A program made the position numbers and the translations under genes. A DNA stretch of 64,000 bases. Source: Bacillus sp. THAF10. Its GTDB lineage: Bacteria; Bacillota; Bacilli; Bacillales; Bacillaceae_I. The notes beneath the pieces are model-generated. The model was given only the letters and a program-made list of their open reading frames with translations. It searched no databases and was not told where the DNA came from. The DNA is taken from NCBI RefSeq assembly GCF_009363695.1, contig NZ_CP045403.1, positions 1,220,001 to 1,284,000 of the forward strand, in the 5' to 3' direction. Of the stretch, positions 54,476 through 64,000 are shown piece by piece (within the stretch, counting starts at the first letter, position 1; every line of letters begins with the position of its first letter).

Positions 54476-55390
54476 ATGCAAACTCAACCATCAACTCAAC
54501 CAAATAATCAACTCGGAAACCCCGGATTACAAGGTAAACCTGAGACGCTATTTCAAATCACTGTTTCAAAGTTTATGAAAAATAAACTTGCCATCATTGG
54601 TGGGATTTTACTTCTCACTATTATTACGCTGGCAATTTTAGCACCGTGGATTACACAATTTGAACCACAAAAACAAAGTTTATTAAATAAGCTTCAAAAA
54701 CCAGGCACGGGCGAGCATTTGCTTGGAACAGACCGTTTTGGTCGTGATGTATTGTCTCGTGTTCTATACGGTGCAAGAATTTCATTGCTTGTAGGATTTG
54801 CTTCTGTTGCTGGTTCCATTACAATTGGAACAGTAGTTGGTTCCGTTGCAGGTTACTTTGGAGGAAAAATCGATGCAGTATTAATGCGTCTTGTGGATGT
54901 TATTATTTCCATTCCAACAATTTTCCTTTTGATCACACTCGTTACTATCTTTAACCCAGGTGTGGACAAGCTAATTTTGATTTTTGCATTAACAGGTTGG
55001 ACTGGGACGGCTCGTCTTGTTCGTGGTGAGTTCTTATCTCTTCGTACAAGGGAATTTGTCTTAGCTTCAAAAACGATTGGAACAAGAAGCTATAAGATTA
55101 TCTTCAGTCATATACTCCCTAATGCGATGGGGCCAATTATCGTTGCGGCAACGCTAAATGTTGGTGGAGTAATACTTGCTGAATCAGCATTAAGTTACCT
55201 AGGTCTTGGTATTCAACCACCGACTCCAAGTTGGGGCAATATGCTTCAAGACGCTCAGAACTTTACGATTATGTTAAAGCACTGGTGGTATCCGTTAATT
55301 CCAGGTATCATGATTTTAATTACCGTTTTAAGCTTCAACTTTGTTGGAGACGGATTACGAGATGCACTAGATCCAAAATCGATCAAATAA
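54476..55390 (+). CDS. appC: Oligopeptide ABC transporter permease AppC
   Basis: A 304-residue permease with an N-terminal Gln/Asn/Pro-rich tail (1-25), the OppC-type segment [20 protein letters not shown] and the EAA region [20 protein letters not shown]. It ends [15 protein letters not shown], as usual for the DppC/OppC family. It is 14 bases after appB and closes the operon. Confidence 0.92.
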   Translation: MQTQPSTQPNNQLGNPGLQGKPETLFQITVSKFMKNKLAIIGGILLLTIITLAILAPWITQFEPQKQSLLNKLQKPGTGEHLLGTDRFGRDVLSRVLYGARISLLVGFASVAGSITIGTVVGSVAGYFGGKIDAVLMRLVDVIISIPTIFLLITLVTIFNPGVDKLILIFALTGWTGTARLVRGEFLSLRTREFVLASKTIGTRSYKIIFSHILPNAMGPIIVAATLNVGGVILAESALSYLGLGIQPPTPSWGNMLQDAQNFTIMLKHWWYPLIPGIMILITVLSFNFVGDGLRDALDPKSIK

Positions 55391-55432
55391 GAAAAGCTAA
55401 GATTCATTCTTGGCTTTTTTTTTTTTTTGCGT
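55391..55432 (+). terminator. Terminator of the app operon
   Basis: AAGCTAAGA-ttcat-TCTTGGCTT followed by thirteen or so T residues. Confidence 0.9.
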
Positions 55433-55607
55433 TTTTTTGGTGATGAACGTGTGATTTTAACATAAGGTAGAATTAAAAGCTGGAAGAGAAAAGATGCCTT
55501 GGACAAGCCTAAAGGAGAAAATTATTTGGCTAAACTGGAATAATTATGCACTACCCTGTTCATACTGTTGGATAAATAAAAGTTAGATGCGAAGTGAGGG
55601 GTAAGTG

Positions 55608-56357
55608 ATGTTATATCTTCATGATGTCTGGGTTAATTGGTTTGAAGGAGAAGAAAACGGCTATAATGTTTGTCATTTTCATGAATGGAGAAAAGATGAC
55701 AGTGTAGAACTGTTGGATCAAGTACCCTTATTGAAAGTGGAATCTGTCCTATTTAACTATATTGAAAACGACCTCCAAGAGCTGCCATCAACTTTACTGG
55801 ACGATATCTTTCAAAAAAGCTATATCCGCAAAAACCATGAACGCATTCAATTGGATTATTGTTTTGTTGTAACAGATGGAAAAGGAATTCTTGCAGTCGA
55901 TACGATTGGGTACAACATACCTATTAGAAAAAGCCGACTTATTCCAAGGCAGGAACAACTTGTTTATGATATGGTGGAGAATCATGATTTTCTGATGTAT
56001 TCATTTTCACCTACTCATAAAACAGAAGAAGATTATCATATTTTATCACCATCTCCAGCAATAATGCATGGATTAACAAGAAAAGAAAGACAGCTAAAGC
56101 AGCTTTTATTTATGGCGTTAGATCAACTGAAATCGACTTGTAATGTTGCAGAAGTGCGATACTGGTATACAGAATGGAACCCGCTTCATTACCGGGAATC
56201 ACAAACGATGTCATTTGAAGAAATATGGTCCCAGCTTATTGAGGAAACTAGAGATGGATGGTCAGAAAAGCACCTTGCATTTTGTGAATCCCTTGTGAAA
56301 GGACAACCTTTCTTTGAAAAGCTATGGGAGCTCGAGCAACAGCCGAAAGTAAATTAA
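55608..56357 (+). CDS. yjbA: UPF0736/DUF3603 protein YjbA
   Basis: A 249-residue soluble acidic protein. [20 protein letters not shown] with [11 protein letters not shown] is near-invariant in YjbA proteins of Bacillus. Function is unknown; it has no membrane segment. I take ATG 55608, not the GTG one codon earlier, with GAGGGG upstream. Synteny with trpS matches B. subtilis. Confidence 0.88.
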   Translation: MLYLHDVWVNWFEGEENGYNVCHFHEWRKDDSVELLDQVPLLKVESVLFNYIENDLQELPSTLLDDIFQKSYIRKNHERIQLDYCFVVTDGKGILAVDTIGYNIPIRKSRLIPRQEQLVYDMVENHDFLMYSFSPTHKTEEDYHILSPSPAIMHGLTRKERQLKQLLFMALDQLKSTCNVAEVRYWYTEWNPLHYRESQTMSFEEIWSQLIEETRDGWSEKHLAFCESLVKGQPFFEKLWELEQQPKVN

Positions 56358-56404
56358 AAGAAAGACCGAAGTCAAGTTACTACTTGATTCGGTCTTTCTT
56401 TCTT
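56358..56404. terminator. Bidirectional terminator yjbA/trpS
   Basis: AAAGAAAGACCGAA-GTCAAG pairs with CTTGAt-TCGGTCTTTCTTT. Confidence 0.9.
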
Positions 56405-56405
56405 T

Positions 56406-57672
<1,267 letters not shown>

Positions 57673-57673
57673 C

Positions 57674-57702
57674 ATTATAGCCAATTAAACGCCAAATATC
57701 AA
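57674..57702 (-). promoter_or_regulatory. SigA promoter of trpS
   Basis: On the minus strand TTGATA, a 17-base spacer and TATAAT. It overlaps the stop codon of the upstream DUF3899 gene. Confidence 0.8.
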
Positions 57703-58076
57703 TTGCTGTAGTAAAAATAAAGGGAAATCAACATCGCTCCAAAAAGAATGATAGAGCCGAGTAACAATGGTTTTATAGATAAAGATTGTGTGAGCACAGA
57801 AGGAGGTCGCATGTTCTTGTTTACATCTTCTTCAAGCTCTTTATCATATTGACTTGATGCAAAAATTCTTCTGAATCCATAAGTGATGCCATCAAAGAAC
57901 CCTTTTTGTGTCACTAACAGAAGCAAAGATACGAATATGAAAATACTTGCATAAATAAATGAGGTATTAATGAAGCTTAATACACTCATGCTCCCATAAT
58001 AAAGGTAACCAGTTAGTAAAGATATAAGAAACAAAATAACAAAAGAAAGAAAAGATGATACAAATAATTTATTCAT
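57699..58076 (-). CDS. DUF3899 membrane protein
   Basis: A 125-residue protein with two N-terminal membrane segments (about 5-25 and 34-56), a cytoplasmic acidic loop (YDKELEEDVNKNMRPPS) and a C-terminal membrane segment (LLLGSIILFGAMLISLYFYY). It fits DUF3899, of unknown function. ATG 58076 follows AGGAGGA; an in-frame 20-codon extension lacks a site. It is absent between trpS and oppA in B. subtilis as far as I recall. Confidence 0.72.
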   Translation of the reverse strand: MNKLFVSSFLSFVILFLISLLTGYLYYGSMSVLSFINTSFIYASIFIFVSLLLLVTQKGFFDGITYGFRRIFASSQYDKELEEDVNKNMRPPSVLTQSLSIKPLLLGSIILFGAMLISLYFYYSN

Positions 58077-58193
58077 AGTTCCTCCTAAAAAAACATCACT
58101 AAATTGTATTGTAATAAAATGAATAGAATAAGACAAATTTAAAGAAACTATAAAAGGAATTACTTGTAAAAATAAATAGAAATATCTGTGTAT

Positions 58194-58220
58194 TATTTGT
58201 AATATTTTTGTAATAATATA
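58194..58220 (+). promoter_or_regulatory. Block shared with the app promoter, upstream of oppA
   Basis: TATTTGTAATATTTTTGTAATAATATA here matches 49214-49240 closely, differing mainly in the middle. Both contain two TTTGTAA-like steps and end in TAATAATATA. The 330-base gap before oppA holds this block and a further TATAAT at 58342, no gene. Confidence 0.5.
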
Positions 58221-58406
58221 ACTGATATTGCAGTCTGACCACTAGGTCTTTGTGCCTATTTTTGTAATGAACTTTCTTGAAATAACAGTACTTTGTAAAA
58301 TTATCGTCAAAAAAATGTATGCACAATGTTTAGAAAACTTGTATAATAGAAATCGTTACCTCGAAAAACAGCAAAATTCGACACAATTCTCAAGGGGGTT
58401 AAGTAA

Positions 58407-60095
58407 ATGAAAAAGTCAAAATATTTATTTCTTTTAGCGCTTACACTTGTGCTTAGTGCATTTTTGGCAGCGTGTGGTGGAGGAAATTCAGCACAAAATA
58501 ATAAAGGTCAAGGTGACGAGCCGCCAGCAGGACAAGGTGAGCCTACCGGACCACAAGTATTAAATGTTGTAGATTCTGCTGAAATTCCAACAATGGATAC
58601 TGTACAAGGTACAGATGCAGTAGCATTTAATGTAATGAACAACGTTTTTGAAGGCCTTTACAGACTAAGCGAAAATGATGAAGTAGTAGAAGGTGTTGCG
58701 AAAAGTCATGAAGTTTCTGAAGATGGTCTAACTTATACATTTACTCTTCGTGAAGATTCCGTATGGTCTAATGGGGACCCAGTAACTGCAAAAGATTTCG
58801 TGTTTGCATGGCAACGTGCTGTTGACCCAAATAGTGGATCTGAGTACGGACCATATATGATGAACGGCAAAATCAAAAATGCAACTCAAGTATCTGAAGG
58901 GAAGCTTCCACTTGAAGAGCTTGGAGTAAAAGCACTTGATGATTACAAACTTGAGGTAACACTAGAGCAACCTGTTGCTTACTTTGAATCACTTATGACA
59001 TTCCCAACTTTCTTCCCGCAAAATCAAAAGTTCTTGGAAGAGCAGGGAGATAAATACGCACTAGAATCAGACACTCTAGTCTACAATGGTCCATTTGTTT
59101 TAGACAGCTGGGAGCATGAAGTTGGCTGGACAATGAAAAAGAACGAAGATTATTGGGATGCTGAAACTGTAAAATTAGATGAAATTAACGTAAAAGTAGT
59201 AAAAGAAGTATCTACTGGTGTAAACCTTTACACTGCTGGACAAATTGATATTTCTCCTGGATTAACTTCTGAATTCGTTGAACTGAACAAAGACAATCCA
59301 GATTTAATCTCTTATTTAGAGCCAACAATTTTCTGGTTTAAGTTTAACCAAACTAAGAATGAAGCACTTGCTAACGTTAACATCCGTAAAGCTATTTCCA
59401 TGGGCTTCAACAAAAAGGATATGACAGATATCGTTTTAAATAACGGTTCTATTCCAGCAAACTACTCTGTACCAGTTGAATTTGTTCAACACCCTGAGAC
59501 TAAAGAAGATTTCCGCGACAAACACGGAGATTTTAATGAGTTTGATGCAGAGAAAGCAAAAGAATATTGGGAAAAAGGGTTAAAAGAGCTTGGAACTGAT
59601 TCTTTAACTATTGAAATTCTTGGTGGAGACACAGAGTCTGCTAAAACTATGCAAGAATATCTTCAAAACCAATTAGAGACAAACCTACCAGGTCTGAAAA
59701 TTGACCTTAAAGAAGTTCCATTCGCTCAGCGTTTAGATTTAGATTCTGAAATGAATTATGACATGCAACTTGCTGGATGGGGTCCTGACTACCTTGATGC
59801 TATTTCCTTCGCTAATCTTTGGATGACAGATGGTGGAAACAACAAGATGGGCTACTCTAACAAAGAGTATGACAAGCTGTTGAATGATGTAATGACAACG
59901 TACGCAAACGATCCTGTAAAACGTTTTGAAGCAATGCAAGATGCTGAGAAAATTTTACTTGAAGAGGATGCAGCGATTGCACCTATCTACCAACGTGGTA
60001 CTACAAGATTGTGGAAACCATACGTTCAAAATGTGTACCGTCATAACTTTGGCCCTGACTTTAGCTACAAATGGGCATATATTAGTGGTAAATAA
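58407..60095 (+). CDS. oppA: Oligopeptide-binding lipoprotein OppA
   Basis: A 562-residue SBP_bac_5 protein. The lipobox LSAFLAACGG is followed by a Gly/Gln/Glu-rich linker and the fold from QVLNVVDSAEIPTMDTVQG. EGLYRLSENDEVVEGVAKSH and FAWQRAVDPNSGSEYGPYM are OppA signatures. It binds tri- to pentapeptides, including signalling peptides that feed Rap-Phr and sporulation in B. subtilis. First gene of opp; a strong terminator-like hairpin follows. Confidence 0.92.
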   Translation: MKKSKYLFLLALTLVLSAFLAACGGGNSAQNNKGQGDEPPAGQGEPTGPQVLNVVDSAEIPTMDTVQGTDAVAFNVMNNVFEGLYRLSENDEVVEGVAKSHEVSEDGLTYTFTLREDSVWSNGDPVTAKDFVFAWQRAVDPNSGSEYGPYMMNGKIKNATQVSEGKLPLEELGVKALDDYKLEVTLEQPVAYFESLMTFPTFFPQNQKFLEEQGDKYALESDTLVYNGPFVLDSWEHEVGWTMKKNEDYWDAETVKLDEINVKVVKEVSTGVNLYTAGQIDISPGLTSEFVELNKDNPDLISYLEPTIFWFKFNQTKNEALANVNIRKAISMGFNKKDMTDIVLNNGSIPANYSVPVEFVQHPETKEDFRDKHGDFNEFDAEKAKEYWEKGLKELGTDSLTIEILGGDTESAKTMQEYLQNQLETNLPGLKIDLKEVPFAQRLDLDSEMNYDMQLAGWGPDYLDAISFANLWMTDGGNNKMGYSNKEYDKLLNDVMTTYANDPVKRFEAMQDAEKILLEEDAAIAPIYQRGTTRLWKPYVQNVYRHNFGPDFSYKWAYISGK

Positions 60096-60131
60096 AACAT
60101 TATACTGATATAAAAAATTTTCTTTTGAAAA

Positions 60132-60174
60132 AGAGGAAAAGAGAGTATATTTAATCATATACTCTCTTTTTCCC
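60132..60174 (+). terminator. Intercistronic hairpin between oppA and oppB
   Basis: AAAAGAGAGTATAT-ttaatc-ATATACTCTCTTTT. Partial termination here would keep OppA in excess. Confidence 0.85.
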
Positions 60175-60246
60175 TGTAATGAAATTGTCGAATTTTAGGG
60201 AAAATTATATACAATTCGACGCAACATTTTTATAGGAGGTGCACAT

Positions 60247-61176
60247 ATGACAAAGTATTTGTTGCAACGTATCTTATACATGTTTATCACCTTGTTTTTA
60301 ATTGCCTCATTTACATTCTTCTTAATGAAAATGATGCCGGGTTCCCCATTTACAATGCAAGATAAATTGTCAGACGCACAAAAAGTTATTTTAGATGCTA
60401 AATATGGCTTAGATGATCCACTACCTGTTCAATACGGGAAGTACCTAATCAGTCTTGCGCAAGGAGATCTTGGGATTTCTTTTCAATATGACAACAGAAG
60501 TGTTACCGATTTAATCATGCAACGTATTGGACCTTCTGCACAGCTTGGGTTTCAAGCGATGCTATTCGGTACCATCATTGGTATCTTTTTAGGTGTAGTA
60601 GCAGCGTTGCGTCAAAACACGTGGGTTGATTATGGTTCCACCATTTTAGCTGTATTAGGTAAATCTATACCTTCCTTCGTTTTTGCAGGTCTTCTACAAT
60701 ATTTTGTCGCAGTAAAACTGGGCTGGTTCCCAGTGGCATTCTGGCAAGGTTGGGAGTTCACGGTATTACCAACGATTGCGCTTTCCATGTTCCCGATTGC
60801 AATTGCAGCACGTTTTATGCGTACTGAAATGATTGAGGTATTAAATTCCGATTATATTACTTTAGCACGTGCAAAAGGTGCTACGAACTACGACATTGCG
60901 GTAAAACACGCCTTAAGAAACGCGTTAATTCCAGTTGTTACAGTTCTTGGCCCGCTAGCAGTTAGCTTGATGACCGGAACACTTGTAATTGAAAAAATCT
61001 TTTCTATCCCAGGTCTTGGAGAACAATTTGTTCGTTCCATTACGACAAATGACTATCCGGTAATTATGGGAACAACACTATTCTTCGCGACATTATTTAT
61101 TGTGATTGTTCTTGTAGTTGATATTCTTTATGGAATTATCGACCCGCGTATTCGCATAGCAGGAGGTAAGAAATAA
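60247..61176 (+). CDS. oppB: Oligopeptide ABC transporter permease OppB
   Basis: A 309-residue permease with six membrane segments. It starts MTKYLLQRILYMFITLFLIA; the EAA loop is YITLARAKGATNYDIAVKHA, followed by LRNALIPVVTVLGPLAVSLM. TAGGAGG precedes ATG. Its stop overlaps the oppC start by one base. Confidence 0.92.
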   Translation: MTKYLLQRILYMFITLFLIASFTFFLMKMMPGSPFTMQDKLSDAQKVILDAKYGLDDPLPVQYGKYLISLAQGDLGISFQYDNRSVTDLIMQRIGPSAQLGFQAMLFGTIIGIFLGVVAALRQNTWVDYGSTILAVLGKSIPSFVFAGLLQYFVAVKLGWFPVAFWQGWEFTVLPTIALSMFPIAIAARFMRTEMIEVLNSDYITLARAKGATNYDIAVKHALRNALIPVVTVLGPLAVSLMTGTLVIEKIFSIPGLGEQFVRSITTNDYPVIMGTTLFFATLFIVIVLVVDILYGIIDPRIRIAGGKK

Positions 61177-62186
61177 TGAATAACAACAACTATGAAAAAC
61201 TTCCAAAGGAATTGTTTCAGCCAGCTGATCAAGATCCAAGTAAAAGTGAAAAAATATCCAAACCCAGTCTTACTTACTGGCAAACAGCATGGCTTCGAAT
61301 CAAGAAAAATAAGGCGGCCATTGCAGGTTCCGTTATTCTAATAATCATTGCAATTTTAGCCATTTTTGGACCATATATGAATAATCATGGCTTCAATACA
61401 CAAAACGTTACACAATCAAATTTACCACCAAAAGTTCCAGTAGTAGAAAACCTTGGTATTCTGGACGGAACGAGAAATGGTGTTGATATTTATGCACAAC
61501 GTAATGTTGAAGAATACTACTGGTTTGGTACGGACAGCCTTGGACGTGACCAATGGACCCGTGTATGGACGGGGACGCGAATCTCTCTTTACATTGCGCT
61601 TCTTGCAGCATTCATCGACATGGTAATTGGTGTAGCTTACGGTGGAATTTCTGGATTTTATGGAGGTCGTGTGGATAACACGATGCAACGTATTATTGAG
61701 GTTCTTGTCGGTATTCCTAACTTAGTTATCGTTATTCTAATGATTTTAGTACTAGATCCAGGTATCATCGCCATTACCATTGCCCTGACAATAACGGGCT
61801 GGGTTGGTATGGCCAGGGTAGTCAGGGGACAAGTGCTCAAGCTGAAAAGTCAGGAATATGTCCTTGCTTCCCGTACGTTAGGTTCCACAAATAACCGAAT
61901 CATCACAAAACATTTATTACCAAACGTAGTAGGTGTGGTTATTATTAACACCATGTTTACGATTCCAAGTGCGATCTTCTTTGAAGCATTTTTAAGCTTC
62001 ATCGGTTTAGGGTTGAAGGCTCCAATGGCTTCTCTTGGAACGTTAATTGACGATGGATTTAAGTCATTACAAATCTTCCCACATATTATGATTTTCCCAG
62101 CAATTATCATCAGTTTGTTGATGATTGCGTTTAACCTTGTTGCGGATGGATTCCGTGATGCATTAGATCCGAAAATGAAAGACTAA
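61176..62186 (+). CDS. oppC: Oligopeptide ABC transporter permease OppC
   Basis: A 336-residue permease, longer than AppC by an insertion of about 30 residues in the first periplasmic loop (GFNTQNVTQSNLPPKVP region). YWFGTDSLGRDQWTRVWTGT and the EAA region EYVLASRTLGSTNNRIITKH are present. It ends FRDALDPKMKD. Translation is coupled to oppB (TAATG). Confidence 0.92.
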   Translation: MNNNNYEKLPKELFQPADQDPSKSEKISKPSLTYWQTAWLRIKKNKAAIAGSVILIIIAILAIFGPYMNNHGFNTQNVTQSNLPPKVPVVENLGILDGTRNGVDIYAQRNVEEYYWFGTDSLGRDQWTRVWTGTRISLYIALLAAFIDMVIGVAYGGISGFYGGRVDNTMQRIIEVLVGIPNLVIVILMILVLDPGIIAITIALTITGWVGMARVVRGQVLKLKSQEYVLASRTLGSTNNRIITKHLLPNVVGVVIINTMFTIPSAIFFEAFLSFIGLGLKAPMASLGTLIDDGFKSLQIFPHIMIFPAIIISLLMIAFNLVADGFRDALDPKMKD

Positions 62187-62209
62187 GGAATAAAGGCAGG
62201 TGAAAGACA

Positions 62210-63289
62210 GTGGAAAAAATTCTTGAAGTAAAGAACTTACATGTTTCTTTTGATACATTTGGAGGAGAAGTAAAGGCAATCCGTGGCGTGAACTTCAACC
62301 TGAAAAAAGGAGAAACGCTTGCTATCGTTGGTGAATCTGGTTCAGGTAAATCAGTTACGACAAAGACGGTAATGCGACTATTGCCTCCTAATAACTCCAA
62401 TATAAAACACGGTGAAATAATCTTTGATGGTAAAGATTTAACGAAGCTTTCTGAAAAGGAAATGCAAGCGATACGCGGAAAAGACATTTCCATGATATTT
62501 CAGGATCCAATGACTTCCTTAAACCCTACGATGACGGTTGGGAAACAAATCATGGAAGGAATCATTAAGCATCAAAAATTAAGTAAAAGTGCAGCGAAGG
62601 AAAAAGCAATTGACCTTTTACGACTTGTAGGAATTCCAATGCCAGAAGAGCGCTTTAAACAATATCCTCACCAATTTTCAGGGGGAATGAGACAAAGGGT
62701 TGTTATCGCTATCTCTCTTGCGTGTAACCCTAAGGTGTTAATCGCTGATGAGCCAACAACAGCGTTGGACGTTACGATACAAGCACAAATTCTGGATTTG
62801 ATGAAAGACCTGCAACAAAAAATTGATACCTCTATCATCTTTATTACCCATGATCTTGGGGTGGTAGCAAATGTTGCCGATCGTGTGGCTGTTATGTATG
62901 GAGGACAAATTATTGAAATGGGTACCGTAGACGAAATCTTTTATGACCCAAGACACCCATACACGTGGGGACTGTTGAGCTCCATGCCTGATCTTGAGCT
63001 TGCAGATGCAAATGAATTATACGCGATTCCAGGGTCTCCACCTGACTTAACAGATCCTCCTAAAGGGGACGCGTTTGCTCCGCGTAATGAGTTTGCCATG
63101 CAAATTGATATGGAAATGGAGCCACCAATGTTTCAAATTTCCAAAACTCACTTTGCAAAAACGTGGCTTCTTCATGAAGACGCTCCAGCAGTAGAGCCTC
63201 CGCTTGCTGTTCAAAAACGTCGTCGCAGTATGCCGCAAAACTTTGAAAAGCCTGTTATGGTAAAGGACGGTGAACACAATGACTTCTAA
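62210..63289 (+). CDS. oppD: Oligopeptide ABC transporter ATP-binding protein OppD
   Basis: A 359-residue ATPase with Walker A GESGSGKSVTTK, Q-loop IFQDPMTSLNP, signature FSGGMRQR and Walker B LIADEPTTALD. The C-terminal region after residue 280 (GDAFAPRNEFAMQIDMEMEP) lacks the Cys cluster seen in AppD. Start is GTG following AGGTGA. Its end overlaps oppF by 11 bases. Confidence 0.92.
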   Translation: MEKILEVKNLHVSFDTFGGEVKAIRGVNFNLKKGETLAIVGESGSGKSVTTKTVMRLLPPNNSNIKHGEIIFDGKDLTKLSEKEMQAIRGKDISMIFQDPMTSLNPTMTVGKQIMEGIIKHQKLSKSAAKEKAIDLLRLVGIPMPEERFKQYPHQFSGGMRQRVVIAISLACNPKVLIADEPTTALDVTIQAQILDLMKDLQQKIDTSIIFITHDLGVVANVADRVAVMYGGQIIEMGTVDEIFYDPRHPYTWGLLSSMPDLELADANELYAIPGSPPDLTDPPKGDAFAPRNEFAMQIDMEMEPPMFQISKTHFAKTWLLHEDAPAVEPPLAVQKRRRSMPQNFEKPVMVKDGEHNDF

Positions 63290-64000
63290 GGAAAAACTTT
63301 TAGAAATCCGGAACCTGAAACAGTACTTTAACGAAGGCAAACCAAATATGGTTAAAGCAATCGACGGGTTAAATTTTGATATTTACCGAGGAGAGACATT
63401 AGGTTTGGTTGGAGAGTCCGGATGTGGTAAATCAACTACTGGACGCACCATCATCCGTCTCTATGACGCAACGGATGGAGAAGTTCTTTTTGAAGGAGAA
63501 AATGTTCACGGCAAGAAATCGAAAAATGAATTGTTAAAATTCAACAGAAAAATGCAGATGATCTTCCAGGATCCTTCTGCTTCCCTAAACCCAAGAATGA
63601 CGGTTGCAGACTGCATTGCAGAAGGAATTGACATTCATGGTTTGGCGAAAAATAGAAAAGAACGTCTTGCCCGTGTTCATGAACTACTTGAAACAGTTGG
63701 CTTGAATAAAGAACATGCTAACCGCTATCCTCACGAGTTTAGTGGTGGTCAACGCCAACGGATTGGAATTGCACGAGCTTTGGCAGTAGAGCCTGATTTT
63801 ATCATTGCTGATGAACCAATCTCTGCTCTTGACGTGTCCATTCAAGCACAAGTTGTTAACTTGATGAAAAAGCTACAAAAAGAAAAAGGCTTAACATATC
63901 TATTTATTGCCCACGATCTTTCCATGGTTAAGTACATCTCTGATCGGATTGGGGTTATGTATTTTGGTAAAATGGTGGAGCTTGCTGATGCAGATGAGCT
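63279..64000 (+). CDS. oppF: Oligopeptide ABC transporter ATP-binding protein OppF (partial)
   Basis: The 5' portion of OppF, 240 codons before the window ends with the frame still open. It reads MTSKEKLLEIRNLKQYFNEG with Walker A GESGCGKSTTGR, Q-loop MIFQDPSASLNPR, signature FSGGQRQRIGIARA, Walker B IIADEPISALDVS and the H-loop in FIAHDLSMV. It follows oppD with an overlap and a GGTGAAC site before ATG. The missing C-terminal part lies beyond base 64000. Confidence 0.93.
   Translation, partial: MTSKEKLLEIRNLKQYFNEGKPNMVKAIDGLNFDIYRGETLGLVGESGCGKSTTGRTIIRLYDATDGEVLFEGENVHGKKSKNELLKFNRKMQMIFQDPSASLNPRMTVADCIAEGIDIHGLAKNRKERLARVHELLETVGLNKEHANRYPHEFSGGQRQRIGIARALAVEPDFIIADEPISALDVSIQAQVVNLMKKLQKEKGLTYLFIAHDLSMVKYISDRIGVMYFGKMVELADADE

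Overview
The window looks like chromosome from a low-GC, endospore-forming Bacillaceae (Bacillus sensu lato). Evidence: spore genes (gerPA/gerPB, a Spo0E-like phosphatase, asnO), Firmicute ribosome-binding sites (AAAGGAGG-type) before nearly every gene, an IS3-type element, a T-box before trpS and a FapR box before fabH. From memory of Bacillus subtilis, gene order follows its gerP-yisI-yisK-yisL-yisN-asnO-yisP-yisQ-yisR, then yitK-yitL, yitS/yitT-yitU-yitV-yitW, yjzC/yjzD-yjaU-yjaV-med-fabHA-fabF-yjaZ, appDFABC, yjbA-trpS-oppABCDF block. The interesting parts are where this window departs from that backbone. Species was not determined.

Layout. 1-8 kb: gerPA/gerPB, a DUF418 membrane protein, a 59-codon Spo0E-like gene, yisK, rocD, yisL, yisN, asnO. 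8.1-16.1 kb: a carotenoid island of two convergent operons. The plus-strand one holds two overlapping CrtN-type desaturases and a CrtM-type synthase; the minus-strand one holds a CruF-like hydratase, an acyltransferase, a glycosyltransferase and a third CrtN/CrtP-type oxidoreductase. It lies between asnO and yisQ, where B. subtilis has yisP, itself a CrtM/squalene-synthase homologue. 16.2-18 kb: glnK-amtB with a TnrA/GlnR-type box. 18.3-20.7 kb: yisQ (MATE) and yisR (AraC), divergent. 20.7-29.1 kb: a maltodextrin/cyclodextrin locus (GH13 cyclomaltodextrinase, ABC importer, membrane-anchored amylase, LacI regulator) with palindromic operators and cre-like sites. 29.2-30.7 kb: an IS3-family element with an A9 frameshift site and a 21-bp perfect stem-loop.

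31-45.5 kb: mostly housekeeping and hypothetical genes (SDR, GNAT, yajQ, yitL, degV, yitT, small spore-former proteins, HAD phosphatase, esterase, yitW, DsrE protein, yjzC, clpB, yjzD, yjaU, yjaV, med). 45.7-48.2 kb: fabH and fabF, separated by a palindromic intergenic repeat that recurs at 18.1 kb. 48.3-49 kb: the zincin yjaZ. 49.5-55.4 kb: appDFABC peptide importer. 55.6-58.1 kb: yjbA, T-box-controlled trpS and a DUF3899 protein. 58.4-64 kb: oppABCD and the 5' part of oppF, which runs off the window.

How it fits together: the island predicts a glycosylated, acylated and probably hydrated C30 carotenoid. The sugar locus predicts surface alpha-glucan cleavage, ABC import and cytoplasmic dextrin hydrolysis. 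App and Opp import oligopeptides, and their promoters share a sequence block. I saw no rRNA, tRNA, CRISPR array or prophage.
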